6,017 bases of DNA from an uncultured Parasutterella sp. (GTDB lineage Bacteria > Pseudomonadota > Gammaproteobacteria > Burkholderiales > Burkholderiaceae_F): positions 1 through 6,017 of the forward strand of contig CAAFTZ010000178.1 of the NCBI GenBank assembly GCA_900766055.1, read 5' to 3'. The notes under the pieces are model-generated. The model was not told the origin of the DNA and ran no database searches. It saw only the letters and a list, made by a program, of their open reading frames with translations. Made by a program: the position numbers and the translations under genes. Shown here in pieces: positions 1 through 4,169 of this stretch; the first letter of the stretch is position 1; the number at the start of each line of letters is the position of its first letter.

Positions 1-296
1 AATAATTGAATAACGGAAGAAGACTAAAGCAAAAAGTTATTGAACGGGTAAGGCGAAAATTATTCTCATTACAGAAATGGCCATGAGAGAATTGCTTAAA
101 AGCCCTCAAAATGGCAAATTATAGAAACAAATAGTTACAAATATTGAACTGATCATTCATTCGATTTTTAGAAAAATGAATAAAAAGACAGGTTGAAATT
201 AGAAAAAGACACCTTATTCAAAGTCGCCTCGTCCCAAATGTACGGAACTATAATTGTTCGAAAGTTAGCTAGTTAATAAAGAAGAACCTTAATGGT
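1..296. other. AT-rich non-coding stretch
   Basis: No convincing gene is seen on either strand. The few ATG-initiated frames, for example the one opening near 81, stop within about 15 codons and lack a plausible ribosome binding site. The first 120 bases are about one third G+C, well below the genes to the right. A 7-bp inverted repeat (ATTCATT at 155-161, AATGAAT at 175-181) is present but fits no operator I recognise. The stretch most likely holds upstream control sequence for the reductase gene, but nothing in it can be named with confidence apart from the TATAAT at 249. Confidence 0.6.
249..254 (+). promoter_or_regulatory. Candidate -10 element (TATAAT) for the reductase gene
   Basis: A perfect TATAAT hexamer lies 190 bases ahead of the reductase start. 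No good -35 hexamer is seen 16-18 bases upstream (around 225-232), and there is no extended TG motif. If used, it would need an activator, and the transcript would start near 261 with a leader of about 185 nt. In an AT-rich stretch a hexamer match can arise by chance, so this is a weak call. Confidence 0.3.
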
Positions 297-328
297 GACG
301 GCTCCCGATAAGTATTCGGGTGTCTTTT
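297..328 (+). terminator. Terminator-like hairpin in the reductase leader
   Basis: GAC (297-299) and CCCGA (304-308) pair with TCGGG (316-320) and GTC (322-324). The loop is seven bases, the internal loop is asymmetric, and TTTT follows at 325-328. The stem is moderate. It could end a transcript coming from the left, although no gene is seen in the 296 bases before it. It could also be an attenuator if transcription starts near 261. The sequence does not decide between these. Confidence 0.35.
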
Positions 329-372
329 GGCTTTAGCTCCGACTGCTTATTTTCTCGGCCGCCTCGTTAATA

Positions 373-424
373 AGTCCGCTAGGACTAGAAGGTTGTTATG
401 GGACAAATACAAATGTTTTTGTCC
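373..424 (+). promoter_or_regulatory. Paired leader hairpins with alternative pairings, ahead of the reductase RBS
   Basis: Hairpin 1 is AGTCC (373-377) with GGACT (382-386). Hairpin 2 is GGACAAA (401-407) with TTTGTCC (418-424), ending seven bases before the AAGGAG ribosome binding site. The arms share the same GTCC/GGAC cores. The first GTCC can therefore also pair with GGAC at 401-404, and AGGAC (381-385) can pair with GTCCT (421-425). The pairings are seen in the sequence; a regulatory role is inference. Confidence 0.35.
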
Positions 425-448
425 TGCACTAAGGAGAAAAATCAATGA
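398..448 (+). CDS. Possible 16-codon leader ORF overlapping the reductase start
   Basis: An ATG at 398 opens a 16-residue frame, MGQIQMFLSCTKEKNQ, whose TGA stop (446-448) overlaps the reductase ATG as ATGA. An AGAAGG sequence at 387-392 sits five bases before the ATG and is a fair Shine-Dalgarno match. A ribosome translating this frame would open the 401-424 hairpin and finish on the reductase start, a geometry typical of translational coupling. The peptide resembles nothing I know. It is too short for coding statistics to help and may be a chance frame. Confidence 0.3.
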   Translation: MGQIQMFLSCTKEKNQ

Positions 449-2610
449 AATTATCGATCGTTTCCGCCTCCGTCCTCTTAGCCGCAATGTCTGTGAGCGC
501 CTATGCTTACACACCCGGCACTTACACGGCTGCGATTGCAGGTCAGAACGGGCCCGTAAAAGTAGAAGTAACGACTTCAGCCGACAAGATCCTTTCCGTT
601 AAGATTGTCGACCAAAAAGAAACAGAAGGTATCGGCTCCAAGGCGGTTTCTGCTTTGCCTGCCGCAATCGTTAAAGCTCAGTCTGCAGATGTTCAGAGCA
701 TCGCCGGCGCTTCTGTCTCTTCCGCCGCTATTAAGAAGGCTGTTCAGGAATGCCTGAATCAGGCTCAGGGCAAGAAGGCCGCTCCCCTGGCTCTCAAGAA
801 CGGAACTTTCGAAGGCAAAGCTTATGGCAACAACGGCTGGCTGACCGTTGAAGTTACGATCAAAGACAACAAGATCACGGACATCAAGACACCCGGCCAG
901 AGAGAAACCAAATATTTAGGCGACACGGCTATCCGCGAAATCGGTAAAGACGTCCTTCAGTATCAAACGCTCAATGTCGATAACATCGCCGGAGCTACGG
1001 TTACGAGTACTGCTCTGAAGACTGCAATTGCACAGGCAATTGAAAAAGCGGGCGGCGACATCGCAGCTTTCCAGAAACCGGTTCCCGAAAAGATTAAGAA
1101 AGTTGCCGGAATCACCAAAGGCAGTGCAGACCTGATCATCGTCGGTGCAGGCGGTGCCGGTCTTTCCGCTGCTGTTACTGCGAAAGATTTAGGTGTTAAG
1201 AACGTTTTGGTTCTGGAAAAGATGCCGGTTGTCGGCGGAAATACACTCCGCTGCGCTTCTGCTTTTAATGCTGCTGACCCGGACAGACAAAAAGCCCTTC
1301 CGATGACAGAAACGCTGAAGGATGCCGTGGTTAAGGCGATCAGCGAAAAACCTGTCAGCGAAGAACATGCCAAGCTGATGGCCGATGTCAAAGCCAAGTA
1401 TGAAGCTTACTTGAAGAGCGGTTCTAAGACTTTGTTTGACTGCCCCGAATGGCACGCTCTTCAGACTTATAACGGCGGCGACAAGGTCGGTCAGATTCCG
1501 CTTATCAGACAGTATTCCAACAACGTGCTCGATACACTTCATTGGATGCAATCCAAGGGATCTCCTGTTATGGACCGCGTCAGCCAGGGCGCCGGTGCTC
1601 TTTGGCAGCGCACCCACCAGCTGGATGCGCCTGCAGGTCTCGGACTGATTGATCCTCTGTACCAGTCCGCCGTCAAACAGGGTGTGAACTTCAAGCTAGG
1701 AATGCGCGTTCAAGACCTTATTCTCAACGATAAAGGCCGCGTAGTCGGCGTTACCGCAACAGACAAAGTCGGCAATAAGTACGAATTTACGTCTAAGGAC
1801 GGCGTCATTCTTGCTACCGGCGGCTACTCTCAGAACAAAGAAATGCGCCAGAAATCTGCTCCGCACCTCACTCCGGAAATGGTTTCTACGAACCAGCCGG
1901 GAGCAACCGGTGACGGTATCGTCATCGCGACAAGACACGGTGCTGATACAACCGGCATGAACTACGTTCAGGTTTATCCGCTGGCTACCCCGGGTACCGG
2001 CGCTCTGCAGGGTCGCGCTCGTAAGATGTCCGGTCTGGACGATGTGATTGACGTCAACAAGAACGGCGAACGCTTCGTGAAAGAAGATGCGCGCCGCGAC
2101 GAATTCGTTGCTGCGATTAAGAAACAGCCGGGCGGCGTTGTTTACGATATCAACGATTCTTCGATCGTTAAACCGCTCAATAGCTTTAACGAAGATGTTG
2201 AAACTTTGGTCAGCATCGGCCGTATTTACAAGGCAGATTCTTTAGCTGATTTGGCTAAACAGCTCGGTATGCCTGCCGACAAGCTCGAAGCAACGGTGGC
2301 TGAATTCAATAAGATGGTTGAAGCCAAGAACGATCCGAAGTTCGGCCGCAAGCTCTTTGACCGTCCGATTGTTAAACCTCCGTTCTACGCAACTCCGCGT
2401 GCACCTTCTATCCACCACACCATGGGCGGTCTGCAGATTTCGACCAATGCTAAGGTTCGGGATAAGAACGGCAAGCCGATCCCCGGACTTTATGCTGCCG
2501 GTGAAGTGACAGGCGGCATCCATGGTTCTAACCGTTTAGGCGGCAATGCTACGGCTGACGTTTTAACGTTCGGCAGAATTGCTGCTAAGTCTGCGGTTGC
2601 ACACAAGTAA
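445..2610 (+). CDS. Secreted FMN_bind/FAD fumarate-reductase-like flavoprotein (flavocytochrome c family, haem-free)
   Basis: This is a 721-residue periplasmic flavoprotein, probably a terminal reductase for an unsaturated organic acid in anaerobic respiration. Residues 1-21 form a Sec signal peptide, with cleavage likely after AYA (19-21). Two FMN_bind domains follow, at about 22-108 and 118-203. The second has a canonical covalent FMN site, DNIAGAT (Thr185). The first has QSIAGAS (Ser90) instead. The FAD_binding_2 domain (about 227-721) shows VGAGGAG (233-239), Glu258 ending the second strand, GGNT (264-267), ATGG (457-460), GERFVKEDARRD (541-552), HHTMGG (657-662), GLYAAGEVTGG (681-691) and HGSNRLGGNA (693-702). 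By family knowledge Arg551 is the likely proton donor, and His657/658 and Arg697 bind substrate. No CXXCH motif is present, so no haem is bound. AAGGAG (431-436), eight bases before the ATG, supports this start. The substrate (fumarate, urocanate, an acrylate or other) cannot be assigned. It stands alone, followed by a terminator. Confidence 0.9.
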   Translation: MKLSIVSASVLLAAMSVSAYAYTPGTYTAAIAGQNGPVKVEVTTSADKILSVKIVDQKETEGIGSKAVSALPAAIVKAQSADVQSIAGASVSSAAIKKAVQECLNQAQGKKAAPLALKNGTFEGKAYGNNGWLTVEVTIKDNKITDIKTPGQRETKYLGDTAIREIGKDVLQYQTLNVDNIAGATVTSTALKTAIAQAIEKAGGDIAAFQKPVPEKIKKVAGITKGSADLIIVGAGGAGLSAAVTAKDLGVKNVLVLEKMPVVGGNTLRCASAFNAADPDRQKALPMTETLKDAVVKAISEKPVSEEHAKLMADVKAKYEAYLKSGSKTLFDCPEWHALQTYNGGDKVGQIPLIRQYSNNVLDTLHWMQSKGSPVMDRVSQGAGALWQRTHQLDAPAGLGLIDPLYQSAVKQGVNFKLGMRVQDLILNDKGRVVGVTATDKVGNKYEFTSKDGVILATGGYSQNKEMRQKSAPHLTPEMVSTNQPGATGDGIVIATRHGADTTGMNYVQVYPLATPGTGALQGRARKMSGLDDVIDVNKNGERFVKEDARRDEFVAAIKKQPGGVVYDINDSSIVKPLNSFNEDVETLVSIGRIYKADSLADLAKQLGMPADKLEATVAEFNKMVEAKNDPKFGRKLFDRPIVKPPFYATPRAPSIHHTMGGLQISTNAKVRDKNGKPIPGLYAAGEVTGGIHGSNRLGGNATADVLTFGRIAAKSAVAHK

Positions 2611-2634
2611 GAAAAAGTCAGTTAATTGACGATC

Positions 2635-2659
2635 GCGGCCGGATTTTCCGGCCGCTTTT
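2635..2659 (+). terminator. Rho-independent terminator of the reductase gene
   Basis: A perfect 9-bp GC-rich stem, GCGGCCGGA (2635-2643) with TCCGGCCGC (2647-2655), has a three-base TTT loop and is followed by TTTT (2656-2659). It lies 24 bases after the reductase stop codon, so the gene is probably transcribed without a downstream partner. Confidence 0.85.
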
Positions 2660-2670
2660 GTCTGGTGCAT

Positions 2671-2697
2671 AACAAAACAGGTCCCGAAGGACCTGTT
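2671..2697 (-). terminator. Rho-independent terminator of the aminotransferase gene
   Basis: Read on the - strand, AACAGGTCC and GGACCTGTT (arms at 2689-2697 and 2676-2684) make a perfect 9-bp stem closed by a C(TTCG)G tetraloop, with a TTTTGTT tail running to 2671. It sits 23 bases beyond the aminotransferase stop. With the reductase terminator it separates the two convergent genes. Confidence 0.85.
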
Positions 2698-2720
2698 GAC
2701 ATCGCACTGCTTAACGCGGA

Positions 2721-3920
2721 TTAAGCGTTGTGAGCAGCCATCTTCTCTTTAACGAGTTCTGCCAAAACCTTGACACCCTGGTCAATCTTTTCCGGAGGAA
2801 CCGTCACGAAGGACAAGCGCATCTGGTTGAACTTCGGTTCATTGGCGTAAAAAGCGGAGCTCGGAACATAAGCGACTTTTCTGTCGAGCGCTTCTTTCAT
2901 CATGTCGTCGGTGTTGATGTATTCAGGCAAAGTTACCCAAATGAACATACCGCCGTCAGGTTTGGTCCAAGTCGTGCCTTCGGGGAAGTAACGTTCTAAA
3001 GCATCGAGCATGCAGTGGCACTGAGTTCTGTAAAGAGCGCGGACATCCGGCATATGCGTCTTCATAAGGTCTTCATCCAGGCAGCGGGCGGAAATCAACT
3101 GTGTGAAAGTAGAAGTGTGGAGGTCGACAGCCTGCTTGATCGTAGTCAGAGGATCAAGCGCAGCCTTCGGTCCGATGATGTAACCGAGGCGGAAACCCGG
3201 AGAGAGAACCTTGGAGAATGTTCCCATTGTCAAAGTACGCTCCGGAGCATAGCAGCGGATCGGCTTCGGAGGCTGGCGGTCATACCAAAGTTCTCCGTAG
3301 GGGTTGTCTTCCAAAATCCAGAAATCGTATTCACGAGCTTTTTCGGCGAGTTTTTTACGTCTTTCTTCAGTAATCGTGATGCCTGTCGGGTTCTGGAAAG
3401 TCGGCATGACATAGGCAAAACGGATGCCGCTGAATTCCGGTCCGATTAAATCCGGGTTCAATCCGTGTTCGTCAGTCGGGAGCGTGACAAATTCAGGACG
3501 CTGGAGTTTGAAAGCAGACAATGCACCGAGATAAGTCGGATCTTCTACAGCAACCTTGGAGCCTTCGTCAATGTAGGCAAGGGCCATTAAATCCAGAGCC
3601 TGTTGAGAACCGGAGACGATTTGAATGCAGTCCGGATCCACAGGGGCACCCAATTCCGCTTCATGGGCGGCAATAGCCTTGCGGAGGGCCGGTTCTCCTT
3701 CGGTGCTGGAATATTGGAGGGCACGAGTGCCTTCGGTCTCTAAGACCCAGTCAGTGGCTTTTTCAATGGCTTTAACAGGGAAGCTCTTCGGGGAAGGGAG
3801 GCCGCCGGCAAAAGAAATAACATCGGGCTGGCTGGCTAATTTAAGAAGTTCACGAATAATGGAACGCTGAGAGGATCTTGCGCGGATCGATTTTGGAGGT
3901 GTTAAAGAATTGTCAGACAT
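2721..3920 (-). CDS. PLP-dependent class I/II aminotransferase (LysN/2-aminoadipate type)
   Basis: This is a 399-residue cytoplasmic fold-type I aminotransferase, close to the family's usual 390-400. Visible landmarks, numbered from the chosen start, are FAGGLPSP (about 37-44), QYSS (69-72), the GSQQALDL phosphate-side helix start (104-111), QNPTG (176-180), EDNPYGEL (204-211) with Asp205 and Tyr208, FSKVLSPGFRLGY (235-247) with the PLP lysine Lys237 and phosphate-binding Arg244, and RLSF with Arg368 for the substrate carboxylate. All core residues are intact. The GGLPSP opening and overall pattern fit the COG1167-type transaminases (2-aminoadipate, aromatic or branched-chain acceptors), but the amino-acid substrate cannot be read from the sequence. 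An in-frame ATG at 3929 would add three residues (MRT) but has its AGGA directly abutting it. The ATG at 3920 has AGGA nine bases upstream and is preferred. It diverges from htpG and converges with the reductase gene. Confidence 0.9.
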   Translation of the reverse strand: MSDNSLTPPKSIRARSSQRSIIRELLKLASQPDVISFAGGLPSPKSFPVKAIEKATDWVLETEGTRALQYSSTEGEPALRKAIAAHEAELGAPVDPDCIQIVSGSQQALDLMALAYIDEGSKVAVEDPTYLGALSAFKLQRPEFVTLPTDEHGLNPDLIGPEFSGIRFAYVMPTFQNPTGITITEERRKKLAEKAREYDFWILEDNPYGELWYDRQPPKPIRCYAPERTLTMGTFSKVLSPGFRLGYIIGPKAALDPLTTIKQAVDLHTSTFTQLISARCLDEDLMKTHMPDVRALYRTQCHCMLDALERYFPEGTTWTKPDGGMFIWVTLPEYINTDDMMKEALDRKVAYVPSSAFYANEPKFNQMRLSFVTVPPEKIDQGVKVLAELVKEKMAAHNA

Positions 3921-3929
3921 AGTGCGCAT

Positions 3930-3933
3930 TCCT
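3930..3933 (-). promoter_or_regulatory. Ribosome binding site that decides the aminotransferase start
   Basis: On the - strand AGGA at 3933-3930 lies nine bases before the ATG at 3920 and zero bases before the ATG at 3929. This spacing favours the shorter protein, beginning MSDNSL. Confidence 0.6.
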
Positions 3934-3942
3934 GCGATAAAT

Positions 3943-3969
3943 AAAAAAACATCGGAGCCGAAGGGCTCC
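3943..3969 (-). terminator. Terminator/attenuator-like hairpin before the aminotransferase start
   Basis: On the - strand GGAGCC (3969-3964) and GGCTCC (3959-3954) form a 6-bp stem with a CTTC loop. After four unpaired bases (GATG) there are seven consecutive T (3949-3943). The T run ends 22 bases before the start codon at 3920. The four-base gap weakens the terminator call. No - strand gene lies upstream within the window because htpG diverges. The hairpin therefore belongs to the aminotransferase leader or ends a short leader transcript. Confidence 0.5.
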
Positions 3970-4077
3970 TTAAATATCGGACCTTGTTGTTGAGCTGTTT
4001 GTGGCAGCTTTTATTGCGGGTACAGGAAAACCAAATTGGGCAGAAGTGGTGATAGTCACTCCCCTTATTGCCCGCAT
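3970..4077 (-). CDS. Possible 35-codon leader ORF of the aminotransferase
   Basis: On the - strand an ATG at 4077 opens a 35-residue frame ending in TAA at 3972-3970, directly against the 3954-3969 hairpin. The peptide begins MRAIRGVTITTSAQF and ends TNSSTTRSDI. It has six Thr, four Ser and four Ile, a mild enrichment rather than the dense run of one amino acid seen in classical attenuator peptides. No strong Shine-Dalgarno precedes the ATG, which argues against efficient translation. It resembles no protein I know. Either a leader peptide or a chance open frame is possible. Confidence 0.25.
   Translation of the reverse strand: MRAIRGVTITTSAQFGFPVPAIKAATNSSTTRSDI
3993..4009. repeat. Small inverted repeat in the divergent intergenic region
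   Basis: AGCTG (3993-3997) and CAGCT (4005-4009) form a 5-bp stem with a seven-base loop. On the + strand it is followed by TTTTA. In the - strand leader RNA it lies inside the possible 35-codon frame. It is too short to call a terminator. Confidence 0.35.
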
Positions 4078-4101
4078 TAGAAAAATCTTACATCAGCAGA
4101 G

Positions 4102-4130
4102 GTTGAAAATACGAAAAGTGACACCAAATA
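4102..4130 (+). promoter_or_regulatory. Sigma-32-like heat-shock promoter of htpG
   Basis: GTTGAAA at 4102-4108 matches six of seven bases of the sigma-32 -35 consensus CTTGAAA. After 13 bases, CACCAAATA (4122-4130) matches the -10 consensus CCCCATnTA except at two positions. Known sigma-32 promoters use a 13-15 base gap. The predicted transcript would start near 4136-4138, about 33 bases before the htpG ATG. htpG is a classic sigma-32 target in proteobacteria, so position and gene agree. Confidence 0.6.
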
Positions 4131-4136
4131 GTGTCA
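4119..4136. promoter_or_regulatory. Perfect palindrome TGACAC-N6-GTGTCA, operator-like
   Basis: Six-base arms TGACAC (4119-4124) and GTGTCA (4131-4136) flank CAAATA. The site covers the predicted -10 element and transcription start of htpG, a position suited to a repressor. It also lies upstream of the divergent aminotransferase leader. It is not the CIRCE element (TTAGCACTC-N9-GAGTGCTAA). The binding protein is unknown to me. Confidence 0.45.
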
Positions 4137-4169
4137 TAAGCCTGAATTATTAAAAAGAGGTATCGCTTA

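Noticed and set aside
144..172. Sigma-70 promoter TTGAAC plus TTTAGA, and an FNR-like site at TTGAACTGATCA
   Set aside because: The -10 match is poor, and the two FNR half-sites are one base too close together to form TTGAT-N4-ATCAA.
445..510. Tat signal peptide
   Set aside because: There is no twin arginine. The n-region is only Met-Lys, followed by a hydrophobic core and an AYA cleavage site, so Sec export is the better call.
327..602. 91-codon + strand frame across the reductase start
   Set aside because: It begins without a ribosome binding site, is Arg/Cys-rich with no family resemblance, and lies out of frame inside the signal peptide and first FMN_bind domain of a clear gene.
963..2523. 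Antisense frames of 80-144 codons inside the reductase
   Set aside because: They are reverse-strand shadows of a strongly coding gene, have no recognisable domains and lack start signals.
445..2610. Classic multihaem flavocytochrome c
   Set aside because: No CXXCH motif anywhere. The only cysteines are isolated (103, 270, 333), and electrons must enter through flavin domains or an outside partner.
2730..3870. Plus-strand frames opposite the aminotransferase
   Set aside because: The aminotransferase has every catalytic motif intact in its own frame. The opposite frames show no domain or start signal.
4081..4169. CIRCE/HrcA operator before htpG
   Set aside because: The palindrome present has arms TGACAC/GTGTCA with six bases between, unlike TTAGCACTC-N9-GAGTGCTAA.
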